In this document: one piece after another, positions 1 through 9,553 of the stretch
Numbering within the stretch: position 1 is the first letter of the stretch
How the letters are laid out: each line of letters starts with the position of its first letter
NCBI GenBank assembly: GCA_903871435.1
Contig: CAIQGU010000139.1
Location: 1 to 9,553 of the forward strand
DNA length: 9,553 nucleotides
From: an uncultured Burkholderiales bacterium
Lineage (GTDB): Bacteria > Pseudomonadota > Gammaproteobacteria > Burkholderiales > Burkholderiaceae_F
Direction: 5' to 3'
Notes under the pieces: model-generated
The model's input: only the letters and a program-made list of their open reading frames with translations
Told to the model about the DNA's origin: nothing
Database searches by the model: none
Program-made: the position numbers and the translations under genes

Positions 1-810
1 CTGGGCCACGCCGACGGGGACCTCGAACAGCCCCTGGGCGCCACGATACGGCGCGTGCGCCCCCGGCTCATCGTCAATGCCGCGGCCTACACCGCGGTTG
101 ACAAGGCCGAGGCGGAGCCGGAGCGGGCGCTGCGCATCAACAGCGAGGCCGTGGGTGAAATGGCACAGGCAGCGGCCGAAATCGGTGCGCTGTTTGTGCA
201 CTACTCCACGGACTATGTCTTCGACGGAGAGAAGACCGCGCCCTACCAGGTTGACGATCCAACGGGTCCGCTCAGCGTGTACGGGCGCAGCAAGCTGGCC
301 GGCGAGCAGGCCATCCGCAGTGCAGGATGCCGGCACCTGATTTTTCGCACGAGCTGGGTCTATGCCGTGCGCGGCGGCAACTTTGCCCACACAATCCTCA
401 AGCGCGCGCGCGCGATGGACCGGCTTCAGGTGGTTGCCGATACGTTTGGCGTGCCCACCAGCGCCGAATTGCTGGCCGACGTGACGGCGCTTGCGGTGCA
501 TCGTCTGGGCGGGCCGGCGCAGGGCCCGGACACGGCGGCGCTGCTGGGCACCCACCATCTCGTCCCCTGCGGGGAGACCACGTGGCACGGCTACGCCAGC
601 TTCCTGATCCAGGCAGCGCGGGAGCGCGGTTTGCCCATTCAGGTGGCGGCGGACGCCATAGTGGCGGTGCCCGCCAGCACGTTCCCGGCGCCCGCGCGCC
701 GGCCCTTGAACTCCCGTCTGGACAACCGGCTGCTGGAGCAGCGTCTGGGCCTGAAGTTGCCGGACTGGCGCGTGCACGTGCGTCGCTTTGTGGAGGAGAT
801 TGGCGGATAA
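1..810 (+). CDS. rmlD: dTDP-4-dehydrorhamnose reductase, 5'-truncated by window edge
   Basis: This enzyme performs the last step of dTDP-L-rhamnose synthesis: NAD(P)H-dependent reduction of dTDP-4-dehydro-L-rhamnose in the cytoplasm. The frame is open from base 1. The visible 269 residues begin just before the conserved RPxLIVNAAAYTAVDKAE segment, so about 40-50 N-terminal residues, including the Rossmann GxxGxxG loop, lie upstream. A GTG at position 55 is an internal valine and not the start. Family hallmarks, numbered from the window edge, are STDYVFDG (69-76), the catalytic Y94-x3-K98 in VYGRSK, RTSWVY (116-121), and a VVADTFGVPTSA segment where many relatives have DQxGxPT. The C-terminal ARRPLNSRLDN segment is also typical. 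It probably belongs to an rml cluster extending upstream (inference). The gap to the next gene is 37 bp. I consider a GDP-keto-sugar reductase (Rmd) less likely because the STDYVFDG signature is RmlD-like. Confidence 0.93.
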   Translation: MGHADGDLEQPLGATIRRVRPRLIVNAAAYTAVDKAEAEPERALRINSEAVGEMAQAAAEIGALFVHYSTDYVFDGEKTAPYQVDDPTGPLSVYGRSKLAGEQAIRSAGCRHLIFRTSWVYAVRGGNFAHTILKRARAMDRLQVVADTFGVPTSAELLADVTALAVHRLGGPAQGPDTAALLGTHHLVPCGETTWHGYASFLIQAARERGLPIQVAADAIVAVPASTFPAPARRPLNSRLDNRLLEQRLGLKLPDWRVHVRRFVEEIGG

Positions 811-847
811 ACTGGGGTGCTGCCCTCTTTGACCCCCACAGGCTCTC

Positions 848-1870
848 ATGACACGAGCACTCATCACCGGAATCACCGGCCAGGACGGCGTGCTCCTCGC
901 TGAAAACCTGCTTGCCAGGGGCTATGAGGTTGTCGGTTTTGCCCGGCGCGCCTCGGTGCTGGCGCGCACCGATCTGCATCCCCTCTTCCAGCGCATCAAG
1001 GTGTTCCACGGCGACGCGGCCAATTCGGTGGATATCGCCGATGCGCTCTTGCAGCACCGTCCGGATGAGCTCTACAACCTGGCGGCGCAATCGGCGCCCG
1101 GTTCCTCCTGGGCGCAATCGCTGGAAACCGGTGACATCACGGCCATGGGTGCGCACCGCTTGTTCGAGGCCGTACGGCGTTTTGCGCCGGGCTGCCGCAT
1201 CTACCATGCTTCGTCATCGGAGATGTTCGGCGCCGTGGTGGAGTCGCCGCAGCGGGAAACTACGCCCTTCAATCCGGCCAACCCCTATGCCGCCGCCAAG
1301 GTCTACGCCCACCAGATCGCCCACGTCTACCGGCGCAGCTACGGCATGTTTATCGCCTGCGGCATCCTCTTCAATCACGAAAGCCCGCTGCGGCGCATGA
1401 ATTTCCTCACGCAGAAAGTGGCGTACGGCGCCGCGTGCGCCAAGCTGGGTATTCAGACCTCGCGCCACCTCAATGAGGAGGGCGAGCCGGTGGTTAGCGA
1501 AGGATGCGTGGCGCTGGGCAACCTGGACGCCTCGCGCGACTGGGGTCACGCGCGCGACTACGTCGAGGCCATGTGGCGCATGACACAACACCCCACCGCC
1601 GAGGATTTTGTCATCGGCACCGGAACCCTGCGCACCGTGCGCGATCTGTGCGAGGCTGCCTACGGCTATGTCGGCCTGGACTGGCGCAATTTTGTCCGTA
1701 CCGATGCGCGATTCATGCGCCTCAGCGAAACCGGCCCCACCGTGGCCGACGCGTCCAAGGCGCTGCGGGAACTCGGCTGGAAGCCGACCATCCGATTCGA
1801 CGCCATGATCGCCGAAATGGTCGACGCCCAGCTTGCAGCCTTGCGGAGCAATGCGCGGCTCCCGGACTGA
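848..1870 (+). CDS. gmd: GDP-mannose 4,6-dehydratase family protein (divergent)
   Basis: This is a 340-residue extended short-chain dehydrogenase that should convert GDP-D-mannose to GDP-4-dehydro-6-deoxy-D-mannose, the precursor of GDP-fucose, GDP-D-rhamnose and related sugars. The NADP-binding TGITGQDG lies at 7-14, YNLAAQS at 76-82, the catalytic S123/E125 in ASSSEMFG, Y147-x3-K151 in NPYAAAK, GILFNHESP at 172-180, and RDWGHARDYVEAMW at about 230-243. The Ser/Glu/Tyr/Lys set sits a constant nine residues before the E. coli Gmd positions as I recall them. Two features are unusual. Residues about 200-222 are some 15 residues longer than the matching loop of E. coli Gmd. The usual RPxEV...GD motif near the C-terminus reads RLSETGPTVADASKA. 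The substrate could therefore be a related GDP-sugar. The ATG at 848 places the NADP-binding strand correctly, but no strong ribosome-binding site precedes it. Confidence 0.87.
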   Translation: MTRALITGITGQDGVLLAENLLARGYEVVGFARRASVLARTDLHPLFQRIKVFHGDAANSVDIADALLQHRPDELYNLAAQSAPGSSWAQSLETGDITAMGAHRLFEAVRRFAPGCRIYHASSSEMFGAVVESPQRETTPFNPANPYAAAKVYAHQIAHVYRRSYGMFIACGILFNHESPLRRMNFLTQKVAYGAACAKLGIQTSRHLNEEGEPVVSEGCVALGNLDASRDWGHARDYVEAMWRMTQHPTAEDFVIGTGTLRTVRDLCEAAYGYVGLDWRNFVRTDARFMRLSETGPTVADASKALRELGWKPTIRFDAMIAEMVDAQLAALRSNARLPD

Positions 1871-1916
1871 ACCGCGCCCAACCCGCCCCCCTACCCACAC
1901 TCGTGAAATTGATCCC

Positions 1917-2843
1917 ATGAATCCCAAACAACTGACCCAGACCCGCATCCTCGTCGTCGGCGATGTCATGCTCGACCGTTACTGGTTCGGCGACTCGGAA
2001 CGCATTTCCCCAGAGGCGCCGGTGCCGGTGGTGCGGGTGGGACATACCGAAGAGCGGCTGGGCGGCGCCGCCAACGTGGCGCGCAACATCACGGCCCTGG
2101 GTGCCCAGGCGGGCCTGCTCAGCGTGGTGGGGGACGACGAATCGGGCAGAACCGTGGCGCGCCTGGCGCGCGAGGACCATATCCATGACCACCTGCATAT
2201 CGACGCGGCCCTGCCCACCACGGTGAAGCTGCGCATCATCGCGCGGCGCCAGCAGCTGGCGCGGGTGGACTTCGAGAGTGCGCCCGAGGCCGAGGTGCTG
2301 GACGCCCATCTGGAACAGTTCCGCACCCTGCTGCGGCAGTACGCGCTCATCATCCTGTCGGACTACGGCAAGGGCGGACTGACGCACATCACCCGCATGA
2401 TCGCCATGGCGCGGGATGCCGGGCTCATGGTGCTGGTCGATCCCAAGGGCGACGATTATTCCCGCTACGCCGGCGCCAGCGTCATCACACCCAACCGTGC
2501 GGAACTGCGCGAAGTGGTGGGACGCTGGACCAGCGAAGCGGACCTGACGCGGCGCGCCCAAAGCCTGCGACGCTCGCTTGGCCTGCAGGCGCTGCTGCTT
2601 ACGCGCAGCGAGGAGGGCATGACGCTCTTTACCGAGGACGACGTCTGGAGCATCTCCACCCAGGCGCGCGAAGTTTTCGACGTCAGCGGCGCAGGCGACA
2701 CGGTTATCGCCGTGCTGGGCACGATGCTGGCGGCCGGTTTGCCGCTGCGCGAGGCGGTCACCTTGGCCAACCGCGCCGGTGGTATCGTCGTGGGCAAGCT
2801 CGGTACCGCGACGGCAAGTGCAGCGGAACTTTTTGGAACATGA
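1917..2843 (+). CDS. hldA: D-glycero-beta-D-manno-heptose-7-phosphate kinase
   Basis: This is a PfkB/ribokinase-family kinase that phosphorylates D-glycero-beta-D-manno-heptose 7-phosphate at C1 with ATP, giving the 1,7-bisphosphate for LPS core synthesis. It corresponds to the N-terminal half of E. coli HldE (RfaE domain I) as a stand-alone 308-residue protein. Visible motifs are [11 protein letters not shown] (15-25), [11 protein letters not shown] (29-39), the sugar-binding [11 protein letters not shown] (48-58), SDYGKG (148-153), VDPKG (174-178), TPNRAEL (191-197), and DVSGAGDT (255-262) with catalytic D261. VVGKLGT (291-297) is the typical end of the kinase domain, after which the protein stops, so there is no fused transferase. 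The frame is open further upstream into gmd, but the ATG at 1917 puts the first strand (RILVVGD) ten residues in, as in relatives. The ribosome-binding site is weak. Only 4 bp separate it from hldD. Confidence 0.95.
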   Translation: MNPKQLTQTRILVVGDVMLDRYWFGDSERISPEAPVPVVRVGHTEERLGGAANVARNITALGAQAGLLSVVGDDESGRTVARLAREDHIHDHLHIDAALPTTVKLRIIARRQQLARVDFESAPEAEVLDAHLEQFRTLLRQYALIILSDYGKGGLTHITRMIAMARDAGLMVLVDPKGDDYSRYAGASVITPNRAELREVVGRWTSEADLTRRAQSLRRSLGLQALLLTRSEEGMTLFTEDDVWSISTQAREVFDVSGAGDTVIAVLGTMLAAGLPLREAVTLANRAGGIVVGKLGTATASAAELFGT

Positions 2844-2847
2844 CCCC

Positions 2848-3837
2848 ATGAAAATCATCGTCACGGGCGCGGCTGGTTTCATCGGCGCCAACCTGCTGCG
2901 CGCGCTCAATGAGCGCGGCGAGACCGATATCCTGGCCGTCGACAACCTGACGCGCTCGGAGAAATTCCGCAATCTTGCGGAATTCGAGATAGCCGACTAC
3001 CTCGACAAGACGGAATTTCTCGAACGCGTGCGGCGCCGCGAGTTGCCGCGTCCGGAAGTGATCTTCCATGAAGGCGCCTGCTCCGACACCATGGAGACCG
3101 ACGGCCGCTACATGATGGCGAACAATTTCCGCTACTCGGCGGAACTGCTCGAATGGGCCCAGGGCAGCGGCATACCGCTGATCTACGCATCCTCGGCGGC
3201 CGTCTACGGCATGGGCCCGGCCTTTGTCGAGACGCGCAGCGCCGAGCGGCCGCTCAATGTCTACGGCTACTCCAAACTGCTCTTCGACCAGGTCGTGCGC
3301 CGGCAACTGCCTGCCGCCCGCGCGCCGGTCGTAGGCCTGCGCTATTTCAACGTCTATGGGCCGCGCGAGAGCCACAAGGGCCGCATGGCGTCCGTGGCCT
3401 TTCACCATTTCCACCAGTTCCGCAGCGAGGCCAAGGTGCGCTTGTTCGAGGCTAGCCATGGATTTGCCAACGGCGAACAGCGGCGCGACTTCATTCACGT
3501 CGACGATATCGTCAAGGCCAACCTGCACTTCTGGAACCGGCCGGCCAGCGGTGTCTACAACCTGGGCACCGGACGGGCGCAAAGCTTCAACGACGTCGCG
3601 CTGGCCGTGATCAACGCATTGCGCGAGGCCAATGGCCAGGCGGCGTTCAACCTGCCGCAGGCGGCCTCGCAGGGCACCATCGAATACACCGAGTTCCCGG
3701 TTGCCCTGCGCGGCAAGTACCAGGCCTTCACCCAGGCCGACGTCACGGCCCTGCGGGGTGCCGGTTTCGACGATGAGCTCATGACGGTCGAACAGGGCGT
3801 CGCCGCCTACGTGCGCTGGCTGCTGAAGAATTCGTGA
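2848..3837 (+). CDS. hldD: ADP-L-glycero-D-manno-heptose 6-epimerase
   Basis: This enzyme interconverts ADP-D-glycero- and ADP-L-glycero-beta-D-manno-heptose, the last step of heptose precursor synthesis for the LPS inner core. It is cytoplasmic and NADP-dependent. The 329-residue length is slightly above the roughly 310 of E. coli HldD. The Rossmann loop TGAAGFIG is at 6-13. [13 protein letters not shown] (74-86) is an HldD-specific stretch. SSAAVYG at 115-121 carries the active-site Ser, Y139-x3-K143 is in NVYGYSK, and the second lysine characteristic of this epimerase is K177 in [10 protein letters not shown]. [15 protein letters not shown] follows at about 206-220. The start is the ATG at 2848, preceded by GGAA at 2835-2838. 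An upstream in-frame extension into hldA is not needed. It is almost certainly co-transcribed with hldA, and its stop overlaps the gmhB GTG by four bases. Confidence 0.96.
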   Translation: MKIIVTGAAGFIGANLLRALNERGETDILAVDNLTRSEKFRNLAEFEIADYLDKTEFLERVRRRELPRPEVIFHEGACSDTMETDGRYMMANNFRYSAELLEWAQGSGIPLIYASSAAVYGMGPAFVETRSAERPLNVYGYSKLLFDQVVRRQLPAARAPVVGLRYFNVYGPRESHKGRMASVAFHHFHQFRSEAKVRLFEASHGFANGEQRRDFIHVDDIVKANLHFWNRPASGVYNLGTGRAQSFNDVALAVINALREANGQAAFNLPQAASQGTIEYTEFPVALRGKYQAFTQADVTALRGAGFDDELMTVEQGVAAYVRWLLKNS

Positions 3838-4451
3838 CACCGGCCCTTAGCCCGGTGCAGCCACGGCGCGCTGCCTTTCTTGACCGGGACGGGGTCATCA
3901 ACATCGACCGTGGCTACGTCTGGCGCATTGCCGATTTCGAGTTCGTGGCCGGCGTGTTGGGCGCAACGGCGGAGCTGGCACGGGCAGGCTATGTACTGGT
4001 CGTGGTGACCAACCAGGCCGGCATCGGCCGCGGAATGTACGGAGAGGACGACTTCGACCGCCTCACCGCCTGGATGATCGAGCAGTTCGCCGGCGCAGGC
4101 GTTCCCATCGCTGCCGTCTATCACTGCCCGCACCATCCCACCCTGGCGCAGGGGGAATGGCGGCGCAACTGCAATTGCCGCAAGCCGGCACCCGGCATGC
4201 TGCTCGATGCGGCCCGTAACCTCGATATATCGCTGGGCGAGTCGGTGATGTTCGGGGACAAATGCGACGACATGCGGGCCGCGCAGGCCGCGGGCGTGGG
4301 CCTGCGGGTGCACGTGGGGAAAGACGGCCATACGGCGCCCGTGGAGACTTGCGATGCCGCGGGCGTGGGGCTGCGCTTTGCGTCGCTGGCCCATGCGCTA
4401 GGCGACCCCGGCCTGCGGGCGCGGCTGGGACTGCCGGCGGCGACAGAATGA
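3834..4451 (+). CDS. gmhB: D-glycero-beta-D-manno-heptose 1,7-bisphosphate 7-phosphatase
   Basis: This is a HAD-superfamily phosphatase that removes the 7-phosphate from the bisphosphate made by HldA, giving heptose 1-phosphate for HldC. Of 205 residues, the nucleophile/acid pair is D17/D19 in [18 protein letters not shown] at 59-67 is the second HAD motif. A structural zinc site of the GmhB type is complete (C98, H100, C113, C115 in YHCPHHP...[10 protein letters not shown]), with K117 as the conserved lysine. GDKCDDM at 141-147 supplies the final acidic residues. The chosen start is the GTG at 3834, which overlaps the hldD stop (GTGA) and suggests translational coupling. A second in-frame GTG at 3855 would shorten the N-terminus by seven residues and cannot be excluded. 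It is slightly longer than E. coli GmhB (191 residues) because of both ends. Confidence 0.95.
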   Translation: MTPALSPVQPRRAAFLDRDGVINIDRGYVWRIADFEFVAGVLGATAELARAGYVLVVVTNQAGIGRGMYGEDDFDRLTAWMIEQFAGAGVPIAAVYHCPHHPTLAQGEWRRNCNCRKPAPGMLLDAARNLDISLGESVMFGDKCDDMRAAQAAGVGLRVHVGKDGHTAPVETCDAAGVGLRFASLAHALGDPGLRARLGLPAATE

Positions 4452-4975
4452 ATGAAAAAGAAAGCTTCGCAGACGCCATGACGCAAACCTATACCGCCCT
4501 GTCGTTCGAGAACAAGGTCGTTTCCCGTGACGAGCTCGCCGCCCGCACCGCGCAATTGCCGCGGCCCGTGGTGCTCACGAACGGCGTCTTCGACATCCTG
4601 CACCGCGGACATGTCACCTACCTCTCGCGGGCGCGGGCGCTGGGGGCCTGCCTCGTCGTGGCGGTGAATGCCGATGCCTCCGTGCGCGCGCTGGGCAAAG
4701 GGGCGGATCGGCCCATCAACGGCGAGAACGACCGCGCGGCGCTGCTGGCTGCCCTGGAATGTGTCGATCTCGTGACCATGTTCGAGGAAACGGTGCCCCT
4801 GCCGGTGCTGGAGCTCGTCCGTCCGGAAATCTATGTCAAGGGCGGCGATTACGACGTGGATGCCACCCCGGAAGCGCGCCTGGCACGCACCTGGGGTGCG
4901 CGGGCGGTGGCTATTGCCTTCGAGCACCAGCGATCGACAACCGCGTTGCTCGCGCGGGTACGCGGACAGGGCTAG
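4448..4975 (+). CDS. hldC: D-glycero-beta-D-manno-heptose 1-phosphate adenylyltransferase
   Basis: This is a nucleotidyltransferase of the cytidylyltransferase-like fold that joins ATP and heptose 1-phosphate into ADP-D-glycero-beta-D-manno-heptose. It matches the C-terminal half of E. coli HldE as a separate 175-residue protein (also called RfaE2). The nucleotide-binding HxGH motif is H52-R-G-H55 within TNGVFDILHRGHVTYL. VNADASVR is at 73-80, NDRAALLAAL at 94-103, YVKGGDYD at 129-136, and the late phosphate-binding RSTT at 162-165. The start used is the ATG at 4448, which overlaps the gmhB stop (ATGA). An in-frame ATG at 4478 would give a protein of 165 residues beginning closer to the conserved FENKVVSRDEL. 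Neither has a strong ribosome-binding site. It is the last gene of the heptose block, followed by a 133-bp gap. Confidence 0.95.
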   Translation: MNEKESFADAMTQTYTALSFENKVVSRDELAARTAQLPRPVVLTNGVFDILHRGHVTYLSRARALGACLVVAVNADASVRALGKGADRPINGENDRAALLAALECVDLVTMFEETVPLPVLELVRPEIYVKGGDYDVDATPEARLARTWGARAVAIAFEHQRSTTALLARVRGQG

Positions 4976-5033
4976 GCGCACGGGGTCCGCCGCAGGGCCG
5001 AACCGCCTGTAGGCCGGGCCGGAGACTGCACCG

Positions 5034-5108
5034 CACAAATACGCCGCAAGTAACAAATTGTCGGCATAATGGACAGTTGCGCTCCGCCTACGGACGGAAA
5101 AAACAGCT
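5034..5108 (+). promoter_or_regulatory. AT-richer patch upstream of wecA, possible promoter
   Basis: The 133-bp gap after hldC is the longest non-coding stretch in the window. Its second half is visibly less G+C-rich than the surroundings. CATAAT at 5065-5070 matches five of six bases of a sigma-70 -10 box and is flanked by TGTC (5059-5062) and GACA (5072-5075), an inverted repeat. Just upstream lies the small palindrome ACAA-A-TTGT (5053-5061). No convincing -35 hexamer sits 16-18 bp upstream, so this is only a candidate. The GGACGGA at 5092-5098 is the likely ribosome-binding region for the wecA GTG at 5109. I see no hairpin followed by a T-run, so no intrinsic terminator separates hldC from wecA. 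Confidence 0.3.
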
Positions 5109-6265
5109 GTGACATTTTTTGTCCAATCCCTGGTTGCCTTCCTGCTGACGGCCCTGCTTATCGTATGGCTGCGGCGTCCGGCCCAGCGCTTCGGATTGCT
5201 CGACCACGCCGGCGGCCGCAAGCGCCACGGGGATTCCATTCCCCTCACCGGCGGCATCTCACTCACGCTCGCCTTCGTGGCCTCGCTGTTTTTCTCCTCG
5301 CAGGTCCTGGTCCATTACGCGGTGCTGTTCGTGGCCATGGCGTTGTTGTTTGGCATCGGCCTGCTCGACGACCTGGGCGAGGTATCGCCCAGCGGCAAGC
5401 TGATCGTGCAGGTGGTCGCGGCGCTTTTCATGACCTCGTGGGCGAACCATTTCCTGACCAATCTGGGCGATCTGTTCGACCGCGGCCCCTTTGACTTGCG
5501 CAACTGGGGCATACCGCTGACGATCTTTGCCACGGTTGCCGTCACCAACGGCTTTAACATGCTCGATGGCATCGACGGCCTGGCGGGCGGGCTGGCCTTC
5601 TGCGTGCTGGCGGTCTTTGCCGCTTTCGCATCGATTCTCGGTGATCACATCGCCGTGAAGTTCCTGGTGGTGCTGCTGGGCGCACTGGCCGGTTTCCTGA
5701 TCTTCAATCTGCCCCACCCCTGGCGCGGGCGGCGGCGCACCTTCATGGGCGACACCGGCAGTCTGATACTCGGCTTCGTGGTGGCCTGGTTCTCCGTTGA
5801 CCTCACGCAGCGCGCGGACCTGCACGTGCCGCCGGTGGTGATGCTCTGGGTGGTGGGCGTCGTGCTGCTCGACCTTTTCACCGTTACCGTGCGGCGCGTC
5901 ATCCGGCGGCGCGACCCTGCCCTGCCCGACCGTGGTCATATCCACCACCTGCTGCTGCGCCGGGGTTTTACCGGGCCCCAGACTCTGCTCTGGCTGCTGG
6001 GCGCCAACCTTGCGTTGAGCGCGGTGGGCACGGCGCTGTGGCGCTTGGGCGTGCCGGAATTCGTGAGCCTCGCGGCATTTCTCGTGGTGGCGGCCGTCTA
6101 CCTGGGCCTGTTCCTGTTTCCCGCACGCCTCTGGCGACGGCTGCCGCGGCGCGTCCGCGACGGCGCAACCGTGCGGGACGGGACCCCGGCGGCGCCCACG
6201 GGTAAGGCCGTGACCGAGTCCGCCAACGACAACCGCGCGAACAGCGCACAGCCAGGGAGCCGCTG

Positions 6266-6266
<1 letters not shown>
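5109..6266 (+). CDS. wecA: Undecaprenyl-phosphate GlcNAc-1-phosphate transferase (WecA family)
   Basis: This polytopic inner-membrane enzyme of the MraY/WecA family transfers a HexNAc-1-phosphate, typically GlcNAc-1-P from UDP-GlcNAc, to undecaprenyl phosphate and so starts O-antigen or related glycan assembly. The 385-residue protein has about ten or eleven hydrophobic segments. Family motifs are RKRHGDSIPLTGG (37-49), the Mg-binding LLDDLGE (85-91, D87/D88), NGFNMLDGIDGLAGG (147-161, D153/D156), FMGDTGS (212-218), and HIHHLLLRRG (277-286), the HIHH motif of the WecA branch. The last 45 or so residues form a basic, then polar cytoplasmic tail rich in Ala, Asn and Thr that is not part of the catalytic core. 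The start is the GTG at 5109, just before the first membrane segment. The exact sugar cannot be read from sequence. Its stop overlaps the next gene's ATG by one base (TGATG). Confidence 0.92.
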
Positions 6267-9027
<2,761 letters not shown>

Positions 9028-9031
<4 letters not shown>

Positions 9032-9087
9032 GCAGCGATATGAGCAGCGAATTGAGCAGCGAATTGAGCAGCGACATGAGCAGCGCC
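9028..9087 (+). repeat. 12-bp tandem repeat, five units
   Basis: Five consecutive 12-bp units of consensus WTGAGCAGCGAN begin at 9028, 9040, 9052, 9064 and 9076. A degenerate partial sixth copy (ATAAGCCCAGC) starts at 9088. Differences fall at the first base (A or T) and the last two. Each unit begins with a potential start codon (ATG three times, TTG twice) overlapping a TGA, so each repeat recreates a stop/start junction. The unit length is a multiple of three, so changes in copy number would not alter any reading frame. The array fills the space between the helicase stop and the apaH start. Confidence 0.93.
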
Positions 9088-9105
9088 ATAAGCCCAGCAC
9101 CATGA
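9028..9105 (+). CDS. 25-codon mini-ORF bridging the helicase and apaH
   Basis: An ATG at 9028 overlaps the helicase stop (ATGA) and opens a 25-codon frame whose TGA at 9103-9105 overlaps the apaH ATG at 9102 (again ATGA). The predicted peptide is a tetrapeptide repeat ([20 protein letters not shown]) ending in ISPAP, with no recognisable domain, signal or membrane segment. I see no Shine-Dalgarno sequence ahead of either ATG, so translation of both would plausibly depend on ribosomes arriving from upstream. It may be a coupling device rather than a functional peptide, or an accidental by-product of the 12-bp repeat. Whether it is translated cannot be decided from sequence. Confidence 0.4.
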
Positions 9106-9553
9106 GCCTCTACGCCATCGGCGACCTGCAGGGTTGCGCCGCGCGCCTGGACGAATTGCTGGCGCGCCTGCCCGCCGATGCGCGCCTGGTGTTCGTGGGT
9201 GACCTCGTCAATCGCGGACCCGATTCGCTGGGGACGCTGCGGCGCGTGCGCGCCCTGGGCGACCGTGCGGTAGCGGTGCTGGGCAACCATGATCTGCACC
9301 TGCTGGCCGTGGCGGCCGGGATCCGGCAATTGCATGACGACGACACGCTGCAGGACATCCTCACGGCGCCCGATGCGGCAGAACTGCTCGACTGGGTACG
9401 CAACCGGCCGCTGGCTCATGTGGAGGAAGGCGCGCTATTTGTCCACGCCGGCGTGCTGCCGCAATGGAGCGTGGAGCGCACCCTGGAGCTGGCCGGCGAA
9501 GTGCAGCAGTTGCTGCGCGCCGACGATTACCACGCGTTCCTCGCCACGATGTA
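9102..9553 (+). CDS. apaH: Symmetrical bis(5'-nucleosyl)-tetraphosphatase, 3'-truncated
   Basis: This enzyme hydrolyses Ap4A symmetrically to two ADP; ApaH also removes Np4 caps from RNA in E. coli. The frame is open to the window end, giving the first 150 of an expected 270-280 residues. Metallophosphatase motifs are in order: GDLQGC (7-12), GDLVNRGP (33-40), [10 protein letters not shown] (61-70), and the start of the histidine motif FVHAGV (113-118). The first motif has Gln where E. coli ApaH and most phosphatases of this fold have His (GDxHG); Gln is common in ApaH of other proteobacteria. The frame is open through the upstream repeat, but it contains no ATG, GTG or TTG there, and the ATG at 9102 gives the typical [11 protein letters not shown] start. 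No ribosome-binding site is visible, consistent with coupling to the preceding mini-ORF. Confidence 0.94.
   Translation, partial: MSLYAIGDLQGCAARLDELLARLPADARLVFVGDLVNRGPDSLGTLRRVRALGDRAVAVLGNHDLHLLAVAAGIRQLHDDDTLQDILTAPDAAELLDWVRNRPLAHVEEGALFVHAGVLPQWSVERTLELAGEVQQLLRADDYHAFLATM

Noticed and set aside
814..836. GGGGT...ACCCC inverted repeat between rmlD and gmd
   Set aside because: It is only a 5-bp stem with a 13-nt loop and no following T-run. Such short stems are expected by chance in this composition.
5006..5015. GCCT-GT-AGGC inverted repeat in the hldC-wecA gap
   Set aside because: The loop of two bases and stem of four give no stable terminator, and no T-run follows.
5083..5104. TCCG-CCTA-CGGA hairpin followed by an A-run upstream of wecA
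   Set aside because: The stem is four base pairs. On the + strand the run is A rather than T, and a minus-strand terminator would have no gene to end. It more likely belongs to the wecA ribosome-binding region.
4121..5266. 381-codon minus-strand open frame covering the hldC-wecA gap
   Set aside because: It overlaps gmhB, hldC and the start of wecA, all well supported. The translation is low in complexity and has no motif, so it gives no evidence for a real gene in the gap.
9102..9127. GDLQG in ApaH instead of GDxHG, considered as a lost metal ligand
   Set aside because: Gln at this place is common in ApaH proteins of other proteobacteria, and the other metal motifs are intact, so this is not evidence of an inactive enzyme.

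Overview
The window is a G+C-rich (roughly two-thirds by eye), tightly packed piece of a Gram-negative chromosome in which every gene lies on the + strand. It is a lipopolysaccharide/surface-polysaccharide biosynthesis locus that runs into a helicase gene and apaH. Heptose-synthesis genes place it in an LPS-making bacterium. The heptose kinase and the ADP-heptose-forming transferase are separate genes rather than an HldE fusion, and the HldC and ApaH motif variants (TNGVFDILHRGH, GDLQGC) are ones I associate with beta- and some gammaproteobacteria. A proteobacterium of that kind is the best guess, by inference only.

Positions 1-1870 hold two nucleotide-sugar short-chain dehydrogenase genes: the 3' part of a dTDP-4-dehydrorhamnose reductase gene (rmlD) and a GDP-mannose 4,6-dehydratase-like gene (gmd). 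Both would feed 6-deoxysugars into O-antigen or another surface glycan. Positions 1917-4975 hold a compact heptose block in the order hldA, hldD, gmhB, hldC, with 4-nt stop/start overlaps at the last two junctions. With GmhA, which is not in the window, these enzymes make ADP-L-glycero-beta-D-manno-heptose for the LPS inner core.

After a 133-bp gap with a locally AT-richer patch, positions 5109-9553 hold a second group: wecA (the membrane enzyme that loads the first sugar onto undecaprenyl phosphate), a 921-residue SWIM zinc-finger SNF2-family helicase whose ATG overlaps the wecA stop by one base, and the 5' part of apaH (Ap4A hydrolase).

The most unusual item is the helicase/apaH junction. 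A 12-bp tandem repeat (five clear units) forms a 25-codon mini-ORF that starts on the helicase stop codon (ATGA) and ends on the apaH start codon (ATGA). It looks like a translational-coupling bridge that grew by repeat expansion. I see no RNA genes, mobile elements, CRISPR arrays, convincing terminators or clear signs of recent transfer. Apart from that junction and some divergence in the Gmd-like protein, the region is conventional.
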